Source of the DNA: Bacillota bacterium
GTDB taxonomy: Bacteria > Bacillota > Clostridia > Peptostreptococcales > Anaerovoracaceae
NCBI GenBank assembly: GCA_017619905.1
Contig: JAFZRK010000184.1
Coordinates: 1-18,510, forward strand
Length of the DNA stretch: 18,510 bases
Direction: 5' to 3'
Below the pieces are notes generated by a model, which was not told the origin of the DNA, did not search any database, and saw nothing but the letters and a program-made list of their open reading frames with translations. This document shows, one piece after another, positions 6,734 through 13,494 of the stretch (position 1 is the first letter of the stretch; each line of letters begins with the position of its first letter). A program made the position numbers and the translations under genes.

Positions 6734-6901
6734 ATGTGCTTGTTTCTGCGCGTATACCGGTGTTCACGGACACGCTCCCGCTAACAGGGACCCTCCCAGC
6801 GGTACTAAGCTCTGTCTGCGCCTTACGGCTTGCCAGTCGCTAAGGACCGGGTTCCCTGATTGTCCTATGAACACCGGCATACGCGCATTAAAGCACATAA
6901 A
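6731..6901. repeat. Folded intergenic element, copy 2 (conserved core, private inverted arms)
   Basis: This 171-nt stretch has outer arms TTTATGTGCTT (6731-6741)/AAGCACATAAA (6891-6901) and inner arms TGCGCGTATACCGGTGTTCA (6747-6766)/TGAACACCGGCATACGCGCA (6868-6887) with a single mismatch (6756/6878). The arms share nothing with those of the copy at 3813-4002. The core does: TCACGGACACGCTCCCGCT (6764-6782), CCAGCGGTACTAAGCTCTG (6796-6814), CAGTCGCTAAG (6834-6844), ACCGGGTTCCC (6846-6856) and GTCCT (6862-6866). Helices are GGAC/GTCC, CCGCT (6778-6782)/AGCGG (6798-6802), AAGCT/GGCTT, and a pseudoknot CAGGGA (6785-6790)/TCCCTG (6853-6858). The element lies between convergent genes. No coding sequence is seen. 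Confidence 0.75.
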
Positions 6902-6921
6902 TCGGTGCCGCAGGGCACGAT
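6902..6921 (-). terminator. Weak hairpin after the nucleotidase gene (minus strand)
   Basis: Read on the minus strand, GTGCC and GGCAC pair around a CTGC loop, extended by two more pairs across a one-base bulge, and are followed by ATTTATG. It lies about 25 nt past the stop of the minus-strand 5'-nucleotidase gene. The T tract is poor, so termination here is a guess; the long arm of the neighbouring folded element could serve instead. Confidence 0.3.
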
Positions 6922-6946
6922 CTTGCTTACAGGGAACGTGCAGCAG

Positions 6947-8413
6947 TTATTTCACGATCGTTATTCGTCCTTCGACCTGAGAATCCAGGTTCGTGGAGGT
7001 CGTCAGGAACTCTTCGTAGACGGAGAAGTCGCTGGTAACGACCATGCGGGCTTTGGAGTTCTTAAGTACTTCTTCGACGGGGAAGCCGAAGTTCCTCTCG
7101 AAGCTGTTGTAGTGGAACTCCTGCATGGCTATCTTGAGGCGGTCGCCGTCCTGGATGGGGCGGCCGATTAAGGAACATTCCGTTAATTGATCGGATGCGC
7201 AGTCGTAGACGAGTCTTACGCCCCTGGAGACGTCGTAGAACTCCGAGGAGCCGCCGGTGCGTATGCTTTCGCCTATGTAATGGCGGCACATGCGTTTGAA
7301 CTGTTCGCCGGTGACCGTCATCATGTATATGGGATTGACAAAGGGTATCAGTTCCTTAAGATCTTTGTATGTTACGACTGGGCCGAGCTTTTTGCCGCGC
7401 AGGGTGCCGGCGCCGAACAGCATTATATCGAAGCTGGAATCCTGCTGCATAAGGTCCGCGAAAAGGTTTCCGAGCTCTGTCTCCGCGCTTCTGGTGGGGT
7501 GGGAGAACTGACGCGCAAGCACGGTAAGGATCCGTGAGTACTTTTCGTCTGCTTCTGATCTGTAGACCTCAAGCACGCTCTCCATTACAGGATCCGGTTC
7601 TGCGGTGACTTCGTTGATCTCGTCTGCACGCCAGTCGCAGCGTGTCACGACGTGTTCGCCGATATCTATCTCAAGATCGAAACGGCCTATGTGTGTGGTC
7701 CCGCTTCCTGCCTGGACTATAGGGACGCCGTTGATCACCTTGGGCGTCTTCAGCAGGGTGTGGGAATGCGAACCGATAATTAGATCCACGCCCCAGTTCG
7801 GATCCAGGAGCTCCGCAAGCTTCTTGTCCTGTTCGTAGCCGATGTGCGTGAGCAGCACCGTAAGGTCTATCTTGTCCGTTTTATAATTGTCTATTATGGC
7901 TCCCACCTGCGACGCGGCTTCCCAGACGTCCACGAAGCTTCCGATTATCGGTTCGGACCTGGTGGCAGAGAGTACTTCGTCTGTTATTATGCCTATGAAC
8001 ATAACTTTAATTCCGTCAACTTCAACGACTCTGTACGGGTCGAAGAGGCGGGCGTGGTTGCTCTTTATGTACAGGTTGGCGTTTATTATGGGGAACCTTG
8101 CGCATTTCTCCAGGAACAGCAGATGCGCTATGCCGTAGTCCACCTCGTGGTTGCCGACCGTAACTGCGTCCGGTGCCAGCAGGTCCACGAGTTCAACTGT
8201 CGACAGGCCCTTGTATTCGCTGTCTATGACGCTTCCGCGGAATAGATCGCCGGCGTTGACGTAGAGCACGTTCTTTTCTTCCTCGCGGACTTTCTTTATG
8301 TAACCTGAAAGATACGATATGCCGCCGGTCTTCTTTCCGTCCTTTTCCTTCGGCAGAAAGTCGCCGTGCATGTCGTTGGAGTGCAGTAATGTCAGTTTTC
8401 TGATATCGCCCAT
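6947..8413 (-). CDS. 5'-nucleotidase / UDP-sugar hydrolase family protein, no signal peptide
   Basis: This 488-residue enzyme has two domains. The N-terminal metallophosphatase domain has LLHSNDMHGD (9-18), NAGDLFRGS (53-61), GNHEVDYG (87-94), LLTHIG (186-191) and GSHSHT (213-218), the two-metal ligands of the family. The C-terminal 5'-nucleotidase domain starts near residue 300 and includes ELGNLFADLMQQDS and FGAGTLRG, where the usual nucleotide-site sequence is closer to NGGGIR. Most relatives (UshA, YfkN) are exported; this one begins directly with the first beta strand and has no signal peptide, so it probably acts in the cytoplasm on nucleotides or related phosphoesters. Start: AAAGGAGG read on the minus strand 5 nt before ATG (8413). 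An extended -10 lies at 8440-8448. It is transcribed divergently from a MerR-type regulator, a plausible controller. Confidence 0.92.
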   Translation of the reverse strand: MGDIRKLTLLHSNDMHGDFLPKEKDGKKTGGISYLSGYIKKVREEEKNVLYVNAGDLFRGSVIDSEYKGLSTVELVDLLAPDAVTVGNHEVDYGIAHLLFLEKCARFPIINANLYIKSNHARLFDPYRVVEVDGIKVMFIGIITDEVLSATRSEPIIGSFVDVWEAASQVGAIIDNYKTDKIDLTVLLTHIGYEQDKKLAELLDPNWGVDLIIGSHSHTLLKTPKVINGVPIVQAGSGTTHIGRFDLEIDIGEHVVTRCDWRADEINEVTAEPDPVMESVLEVYRSEADEKYSRILTVLARQFSHPTRSAETELGNLFADLMQQDSSFDIMLFGAGTLRGKKLGPVVTYKDLKELIPFVNPIYMMTVTGEQFKRMCRHYIGESIRTGGSSEFYDVSRGVRLVYDCASDQLTECSLIGRPIQDGDRLKIAMQEFHYNSFERNFGFPVEEVLKNSKARMVVTSDFSVYEEFLTTSTNLDSQVEGRITIVK

Positions 8414-8439
8414 GGTTGCCTCCTTTGAAAACCGTATAT

Positions 8440-8448
8440 ATTGTAGCA
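8440..8448 (-). promoter_or_regulatory. Candidate extended -10 promoter for the 5'-nucleotidase gene
   Basis: On the minus strand TGCTACAAT (8448 down to 8440) matches an extended -10, about 27 nt before the start codon. The -35 region is poor. Confidence 0.45.
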
Positions 8449-8518
8449 GTTTTTGCCGCTCTCGAACAGATATGCCTTCTTTTCCGCTTGCATTTGTGCT
8501 TTTTTATTGTTTCTTTTT

Positions 8519-8527
8519 TGATATAAT
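8519..8527 (+). promoter_or_regulatory. Candidate extended -10 promoter for the MerR-family gene
   Basis: TGATATAAT (8519-8527) is an ideal extended -10 with no clear -35 at 17 nt; the upstream sequence is T-rich. The transcript would start near 8533, almost at the ribosome binding site AGGAG (8535-8539), giving a very short leader. Confidence 0.55.
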
Positions 8528-8548
8528 TGTTAACAGGAGTGTGCCACG

Positions 8549-9394
8549 ATGCAGGATGAGGAATATAAAGTAAGCGATCTTGCCAAGCTTCTGGACCTTA
8601 CCCCGGAGACCATCAGGTATTACGAGAGCGTCGGCATAGTAAAGCCGCGCCACGATGAGGTCAACCGGTACAGGTACTATCTTTCCACGGACTTTTCCCG
8701 TCTGTACAACGCCAAACTGCTGCGCAGCATGGGCTTCGGGCTTTCGGAGATAAAGAGCTTCTTCTACGAGAAGAACGACCTGGAACAGAAGCAGGCGGCT
8801 CAGCAGCATGCGGAACTTCTGAAGGCGCAGGTGACGGAACTTCAGCGCCAGATAGAAGTCCTTAACGTTCTGTCGGATGAGCTCGGAGACCTCGGACGTC
8901 TGGAGAAAGAATTTGAAGAGACCGAAAGCAGTCCGTTCTGGCTGGTCCCGTTCCGTCTCAACTATTCCTACAGCGTGGGAGGACCTTCAGTCAACCGCAT
9001 AAAGGAGTTCCTTGACAGGTACAGCGTGCCAAGGTATTCCTACATAATGAAGGCCTCCATGGAGGAGGGCCTGCCGAGCAGCGCCAGATACACCGGCTAT
9101 TCCATTCCCGGGGAGAACGAAAAGCCCGCGGAAAACGCCATCTATGTGCCCGGACGCAGGGCTCTGCGCTTTGCCTACCGGCTGATAGCAGGGGAGCGTT
9201 TCAACGTCTGCGCCAGCCGCATAGGGCTTTACGAGCGGCTCCGCGACGCGGGAATAGAAGGCAGCAGCGTGGAGATCTTCGGGCACACCGTAAACATTTC
9301 TACGGAGAACGACATAACTTATCTGAACAATACCGGGTATGTACCTCTGGACGGCGGCCCCATAGTGGACTGGGACGCCATAGCGTCTTTGTAG
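8549..9394 (+). CDS. MerR-family transcriptional regulator
   Basis: The 281-residue protein has an N-terminal MerR winged helix (residues 6-75). YKVSDLAKLLDLTPETIRYY is the DNA-contacting helix-turn-helix and VNRYRYY the wing. A coiled coil rich in Gln/Leu/Glu (about 78-115) is the dimerisation helix. The C-terminal half (about 130-281) looks like an effector-binding domain with alternating strands and could be of the GyrI-like type, but no diagnostic residues were identified. There is no Cys cluster after the coiled coil, so metal sensing of the classical MerR type is unlikely. Start: AGGAG (8535-8539) 9 nt before ATG. It is divergent from the 5'-nucleotidase gene over a 135-bp gap and 47 nt upstream of nadK, so nucleotide or NAD metabolism is a possible but unproven theme. 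Confidence 0.88.
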   Translation: MQDEEYKVSDLAKLLDLTPETIRYYESVGIVKPRHDEVNRYRYYLSTDFSRLYNAKLLRSMGFGLSEIKSFFYEKNDLEQKQAAQQHAELLKAQVTELQRQIEVLNVLSDELGDLGRLEKEFEETESSPFWLVPFRLNYSYSVGGPSVNRIKEFLDRYSVPRYSYIMKASMEEGLPSSARYTGYSIPGENEKPAENAIYVPGRRALRFAYRLIAGERFNVCASRIGLYERLRDAGIEGSSVEIFGHTVNISTENDITYLNNTGYVPLDGGPIVDWDAIASL

Positions 9395-9441
9395 ACGGCG
9401 CTCGGAAGAGTATAAAGACAAATCATCAACAGGTCGATAAC

Positions 9442-10236
9442 ATGAGGAAACTTTTTACTATCATCAACGATTCGGTTCTTGCCCGCAGCACTGCGGACAG
9501 CATGCTTGAGCTTCTCGGGGACGGCTACGAGATCTCCGCGGACGACCCGGCCGGGGCGGACATGGTGCTTGTATTCGGCGGAGACGGCGCATTCCTGCAC
9601 GGTCTCTGGTCCTGGGGATTTCCCGAGGCGCCCATACTGGGAATAAATACCGGGCATCTGGGCTTCTTCCAGGAACTGCTTCCGGAGGATACGGATCTGT
9701 TCAAACAGTACTGTTCCGGCGAGGGCTTTACGCTGCAGACCTACCGGCTGCTTAAGGCGCACGTCATATCCGATACCGGCGAACTGACGGAACTTGCCAT
9801 CAACGACTTTACGATAAGGGACAGGGGCGCAAAGGTTGCGCGTCTTAGCGTCACGATAGAGGACAAGCTGGTGGAGCGTTTCTTCGGAGACGGGTTCATA
9901 GTGGCGTCATGCGCAGGCAGTACCGCCTACAGCTATTCGCTCGGCGGCTGCATAGTTGACCCCAGGGTGGAATCCATTCAGCTGACGCCTATGGCGCCTA
10001 TAAACAGCAAGGCGCTGCGGTCCTTCACATCCAGCATGATGTTCCCGCCGACGTCCAGCATCACCATCGAGCCAATGGAGGACAGCAGCCTGGATCTTGG
10101 GCTTTACGCGGATGGTCTGGAAGTTAAGGCAGGGGAGATAAAGAGCGTCAAGTTCTCCCTCAGCGAAAAGCGCATACACGTGGTCCGCAACAAAGACTAC
10201 GACTTCTGGGGAAAGGTGGAATCCAAGTTCCTGTAA
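9442..10236 (+). CDS. nadK: NAD kinase
   Basis: NAD kinase phosphorylates NAD to NADP in the cytosol and is normally essential. The 264-residue length is typical for Bacillota. Motifs in order are the GGDG phosphate loop (46-49) in VLVFGGDGAFL, GINTGHLGF (67-75), the AINDFTIRD block (119-127) holding the NAD-contacting Asn-Asp, and GDGFIVASCAGSTAYSYSLG (149-168), then LTPMAPI. In the last conserved block the usual STPTGSTAY reads ASCAGSTAY, a conservative variation near the NAD pocket. The start at 9442 has only a weak AGG (9431-9433) ahead of it. The gene follows the MerR-family gene by 47 nt and is likely cotranscribed with it. A hairpin without a good T tract follows at 10265-10289. Confidence 0.95.
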   Translation: MRKLFTIINDSVLARSTADSMLELLGDGYEISADDPAGADMVLVFGGDGAFLHGLWSWGFPEAPILGINTGHLGFFQELLPEDTDLFKQYCSGEGFTLQTYRLLKAHVISDTGELTELAINDFTIRDRGAKVARLSVTIEDKLVERFFGDGFIVASCAGSTAYSYSLGGCIVDPRVESIQLTPMAPINSKALRSFTSSMMFPPTSSITIEPMEDSSLDLGLYADGLEVKAGEIKSVKFSLSEKRIHVVRNKDYDFWGKVESKFL

Positions 10237-10264
10237 ACGCTTCCGCTGCGCAAGAGCATTGCCG

Positions 10265-10289
10265 GTTCCCGGAGCATGAATCCGGGAAC
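10265..10289 (+). terminator. Perfect hairpin after nadK, possible weak terminator
   Basis: GTTCCCGGA (10265-10273) and TCCGGGAAC (10281-10289) form a perfect 9-bp stem with a 7-nt loop. It is followed by TATTTATATT rather than a clean T run, so it may be a weak terminator or a transcript-end stabiliser. Confidence 0.5.
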
Positions 10290-10323
10290 TATTTATATTG
10301 CGAAAAAAAGTTGCAAATACTTC

Positions 10324-10352
10324 TTTACTTTAGCATGCTAATGTGATAGTAT
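10324..10352 (+). promoter_or_regulatory. his operon promoter with extended -10
   Basis: TTTACT (10324-10329) and TAGTAT (10347-10352) are separated by exactly 17 nt. TGA just before the -10 makes it an extended -10. The start would be near 10359, about 30 nt upstream of yerC. The spacer is filled by the palindrome at 10327-10344. Confidence 0.65.
10327..10344. promoter_or_regulatory. 18-bp palindrome, probable YerC (HisR-type) operator
   Basis: The sequence has a perfect 12-bp palindromic centre, TTAGCATGCTAA (10330-10341), extended by AC/GT at the ends with one mismatch (10329/10342). It occupies the promoter spacer of the operon whose first gene is a TrpR-like YerC protein. The size and central symmetry resemble TrpR-type operators. 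Repression of the operon and of yerC itself when histidine is plentiful is inferred. Confidence 0.65.
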
Positions 10353-10389
10353 TGCATATCATTAAAGTGTTACCGGAAGGAGCATAATC

Positions 10390-10677
10390 ATGAGCAAGCT
10401 TAAGAATAAAGAAACAGACCGGCTTTTCGAGGCGTTGATGCGCCTTGAGACAGTAGACGAATTCTATGAGTTTTTCGAGGATCTCTGCACTGTCAAGGAG
10501 ATAAAGGACATGTCGCAGAGACTGCAGGTCGCCACGCTGCTCAGACAGGGCAAGAGCTATCAGAAGGTATCTGAGATCACCAGCGTCAGTTCTGCCACCA
10601 TAAGCAGGGTAAAGCGCTGTCTGGATTACGGTACCGGCGGCTACGGAAAAGTCCTGGACCGTATGGAGGAAAAATGA
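10390..10677 (+). CDS. YerC/YecD family TrpR-like repressor, probable histidine operon regulator
   Basis: This 95-residue all-helical protein belongs to the YerC/YecD branch of the TrpR superfamily. The recognisable helix-turn-helix is at residues 57-78 (YQKVSEITSVSSATISRVKR), preceded by EIKDMSQRLQVATLLRQGKS, the usual helix before it. The RVKRCLDYGTGGY tail is typical of the family. Relatives in Bacillota have been linked to control of histidine genes (HisR), and here the gene is the first of the his operon, with a palindrome inside its promoter. Start: AAGGAG (10377-10382) 7 nt before ATG. Its stop codon overlaps the start of hisZG (ATGA at 10674-10677), so repressor and enzymes are made from one transcript, which gives autoregulation. 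The effector (histidine or an intermediate) is not visible from sequence. Confidence 0.9.
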   Translation: MSKLKNKETDRLFEALMRLETVDEFYEFFEDLCTVKEIKDMSQRLQVATLLRQGKSYQKVSEITSVSSATISRVKRCLDYGTGGYGKVLDRMEEK

Positions 10678-12215
10678 TGAACGACAGCGTTCTTACATCT
10701 CAGGAAAAACTGATCTTCAAGCTCAGGGAGCTTTTCGCGTCCGCAGGGTACAGGCGTTTTCGGATGAGCAAGTTCGAGGACTACGACCTGTATTCCGGAT
10801 TCAAGGACTTCCTGGTCTCTGAGGATATCATAAGTTTTACGGACATAGGCGGGTCTCTGAAGGCGCTGCGCCCGGACGTTACGCTGTCCATAGTGCGCGG
10901 AGCGGATCCGGCTCCCGGAAAGACGGAAAAGCTCTTCTACGACGAGACCATATACAGACCGTCCAACGGAAGTTATAAAGAGATGATGCAGTGCGGTCTT
11001 GAGTGCATAGGCAGCATAGATCAGGCGCAGGTACTGGAAGTGCTGTCGCTTGCGGCAAAGAGCTTGTCGGAAGTATCCCCGGAATATGTTCTGAGCATCT
11101 CCCAGCCGGATATCATCACCGGAACGGTCGACGCTCTGGATCTGATTCCTGACAAAAGGGCTGAACTGCTGGGCCTTATTGAAGAAAAGAACCTGTCCGG
11201 TCTTAAGGCGTTTGCCGCGGGCCTGGAAGGAAAAGACCTGGAAATGATCATAAAGCTGGCTCTTATCTGCGGAGACCCGGAGGACGTGTTTGCGCAGATC
11301 GATGCCGCCGGCGCCTGGTCGGAAGAGACGGAGCAGCTTAAGCAGCTGTGCGCAGGGCTTAAGTCCCTGGGGCTTGCAAAAGGACTCCGCATAGATCTTT
11401 CAGCGGGCTGCACCACCAAATACTACAGCGGAATAGTTTTCAAAGGATATGTCAGCGGCGTGCCGAAGGAAGTGCTCTCCGGCGGGCGCTACGACGCTCT
11501 TGCAAGGCGCATGGGCAAGAACTGCGGAGCGATCGGCTTTGCTGTATATCTGGACTCGCTGGACCGCGAGGACGTTAACGGCGCTTCGGATGCATCCATG
11601 CTCAGGATAGCGCTGCCCAAAGGGCGTCTCGGAGAAAAGGTGTACAGCATGATGGCTGCTGCCGGCTACGATTGCCCGGAGGCAGTCTCCGGAAGCAGGA
11701 AGCTTATATTCGAGAACGCGGAGAAAGGCGTAAGCTACTTCTGGGTAAAGCCCTCCGATGTTGCCGCCTACGTTGAAAGAGGCGCGGCGGACCTTGGAGT
11801 CTGCGGCAAGGACATCCTCATGGAGAACGAGCCCGCAGTATACGAACTGCTGGATCTTAAGACCGGCAGGTGCCGCATGGCGGTAGCCGCCAAGGCGGAC
11901 TTCGCGGACGAGCCGGGAAGACCTCTTACCGTTGCCACCAAGTTCGGCAACATAGCGGCTAAATACTACGCCTCGCAGGGCAGAGACATAGATATAATAA
12001 AGCTCAACGGTTCCATAGAACTTGCGCCCCTGCTGGGACTTTCGGACGTGATCGTGGACATAGTCGAGACCGGGACCACCCTCAAGGAGAACGGCCTAAC
12101 CGAACGCGAAAAGATAGCGGACATAAGCGCGCGGCTGATAGCCAACAAGGCCGCCTGCGAGTTCAAGGGCGAGGCGGTGGCAAAGCTTTCGGAGGCGCTT
12201 GGAAAGCAGGTGTAG
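10674..12215 (+). CDS. hisZG: Fused HisZ-HisG: ATP phosphoribosyltransferase regulatory + catalytic subunits
   Basis: This 513-residue fusion catalyses the first committed step of histidine synthesis, joining ATP and PRPP. Residues 1-300 are HisZ, a catalytically inactive class II aminoacyl-tRNA-synthetase (HisRS)-like domain: SLKALRPDVTLSIVRG (61-76), KLFYDETIYRP (86-96), TKYYSGIVFKGY (248-259) and LSGGRYDALARRMG (268-281). Residues 309-513 are the short form of HisG: LRIALPKGRLG (310-320), GAADLGVCGKDIL (370-382) and the PRPP loop DVIVDIVETGTTL (458-470). Short HisG needs HisZ for activity and feedback control, so fusion fixes their 1:1 ratio. The internal Met at 11598 has no ribosome binding site and there is no stop between the domains, so this is a true fusion. 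ATG 10674 overlaps the yerC stop; ATG 10677 is equally possible and has better spacing to GGAGG (10665-10669). Confidence 0.93.
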   Translation: MMNDSVLTSQEKLIFKLRELFASAGYRRFRMSKFEDYDLYSGFKDFLVSEDIISFTDIGGSLKALRPDVTLSIVRGADPAPGKTEKLFYDETIYRPSNGSYKEMMQCGLECIGSIDQAQVLEVLSLAAKSLSEVSPEYVLSISQPDIITGTVDALDLIPDKRAELLGLIEEKNLSGLKAFAAGLEGKDLEMIIKLALICGDPEDVFAQIDAAGAWSEETEQLKQLCAGLKSLGLAKGLRIDLSAGCTTKYYSGIVFKGYVSGVPKEVLSGGRYDALARRMGKNCGAIGFAVYLDSLDREDVNGASDASMLRIALPKGRLGEKVYSMMAAAGYDCPEAVSGSRKLIFENAEKGVSYFWVKPSDVAAYVERGAADLGVCGKDILMENEPAVYELLDLKTGRCRMAVAAKADFADEPGRPLTVATKFGNIAAKYYASQGRDIDIIKLNGSIELAPLLGLSDVIVDIVETGTTLKENGLTEREKIADISARLIANKAACEFKGEAVAKLSEALGKQV

Positions 12216-12216
12216 G

Positions 12217-13494
12217 ATGATAAAGATCTTAAGATACGGCGAAGTACCAAACTCGAAGATCTTTTCGAGAGCAGACATAAAGACCGGCGTTGAGGATACG
12301 GTGGCCGCGATAATCGCGGACGTCCGGGAAAACGGTGACGCTGCGCTCTTCAGATACGCGGAGAAGTTCGACAGGGCTAAGCTGAGCAAGCTGGAAGTGA
12401 CCGAAGAAGAGATACAGGAAGCCGTCAGCGAAGTCGGTCCGGAGTTTCTGGAGGTTCTTAAAAAGTCCGCGGCCAACATCCGCAGGTTCCACTCCATGCA
12501 GGTCCGGAAGGGCTTCAGAATGGAGGAGAACGGAATTGTGATCGGCCAGAAGATAACTCCGGTGGACAGGGCAGGGCTCTACGTTCCGGGCGGCAAGGCG
12601 CCGCTGGCTTCTACGGTGCTGATGGACGCGATACCGGCTCTTATCGCGGGTGTACCCGAGGTCATAATGATCACGGCTCCGCAGAGCAGCGGAAAGATAA
12701 ACTCCGCTGTGCTGGCTGCGGCACATGTCGCCGGTGTTACCCGTATATTCAAGGTCGGAGGAGCGCAGGCGATTGCGGCTCTTGCTTACGGCACGGGGAG
12801 CATACCTAAGGTCGACAAGATCGTCGGACCGGGCGGAGCTCTGGTGGCGGAAGCCAAGCGTCAGGTATTCGGGACCGTTTCCATTGATATGATAGCAGGT
12901 CCCAGCGAGATACTCTGCGTGGCGGACGGCGCTTCAGATCCGAAACATATAGCCGCTGACATGCTGTCTCAGGCGGAACACGACGAGAACGCTTCCGCGG
13001 TGATGGTAACGGACTCCATGGAGTTTGCCGAGGCAGTGCAGGCAGAGATTGAAAGGCAGCTGAAGCTCCTTGTCAGAGAAGACATCGCCCGCGCGTCCAT
13101 AGACGACAACGGAAAGATAATAGTGGCGGACAGCATAGACGCAGCGATTGACATAGCCAACGAGATCGCGCCCGAGCACCTGGAACTCTGCGTGGACGAT
13201 CCGTTCGAGTACCTGGACAGGATAAAGCATGCCGGTTCAATATTCCTTGGCAGAAACTGCCCGGAGGCGCTCGGCGACTACTACGCGGGACCGAACCACA
13301 CGCTTCCCACCAACGGCAGCGCTAAGTTCTCAAGTCCGCTGTCGGTTGACGACTTTATTAAGAAGACTCAATTTACTTACTATACGAGGGACGCTCTGGC
13401 CGCGGCGGCTAAAGACATAGCGATGTTCGCGGAGAAGGAAGGCCTTACCGGCCACGCAAGGAGCGCCCTCATAAGGACGGAAGACATAGAATGA
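12217..13494 (+). CDS. hisD: Histidinol dehydrogenase
   Basis: This Zn- and NAD-dependent enzyme performs the last two oxidations of the pathway, histidinol to histidine. Its 425 residues match the usual ~430. Motifs are LYVPGGKAPLASTVLMDAIP (121-140), KVGGAQAIAALAYGT (179-193), KIVGPGG (201-207), IAGPSEIL (226-233), the metal-site SQAEHDENAS (251-260), the catalytic APEHLEL (318-324, Glu320-His321), and DYYAGPNHTLPT with the conserved C-terminal His. All expected key residues are present. The start at 12217 (MIKILRY) comes one base after the hisZG stop. A TTG at 12199 in the same frame lies inside hisZG and is not needed. The stop overlaps the hisC start (ATGA at 13491). It is the second enzyme gene of the operon, as is common in Bacillota. 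Confidence 0.96.
   Translation: MIKILRYGEVPNSKIFSRADIKTGVEDTVAAIIADVRENGDAALFRYAEKFDRAKLSKLEVTEEEIQEAVSEVGPEFLEVLKKSAANIRRFHSMQVRKGFRMEENGIVIGQKITPVDRAGLYVPGGKAPLASTVLMDAIPALIAGVPEVIMITAPQSSGKINSAVLAAAHVAGVTRIFKVGGAQAIAALAYGTGSIPKVDKIVGPGGALVAEAKRQVFGTVSIDMIAGPSEILCVADGASDPKHIAADMLSQAEHDENASAVMVTDSMEFAEAVQAEIERQLKLLVREDIARASIDDNGKIIVADSIDAAIDIANEIAPEHLELCVDDPFEYLDRIKHAGSIFLGRNCPEALGDYYAGPNHTLPTNGSAKFSSPLSVDDFIKKTQFTYYTRDALAAAAKDIAMFAEKEGLTGHARSALIRTEDIE

Noticed and set aside
3813..6901. CRISPR array or MITE pair
   Set aside because: There are only two copies, 2.7 kb apart, with no short spacers. The ends differ between copies, so there are no shared terminal inverted repeats or visible target duplications.
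10290..10389. T-box or histidine leader attenuator before the his operon
   Set aside because: The expected leader is only about 30 nt, with no T-box consensus, no His codon run and no terminator/antiterminator pair.
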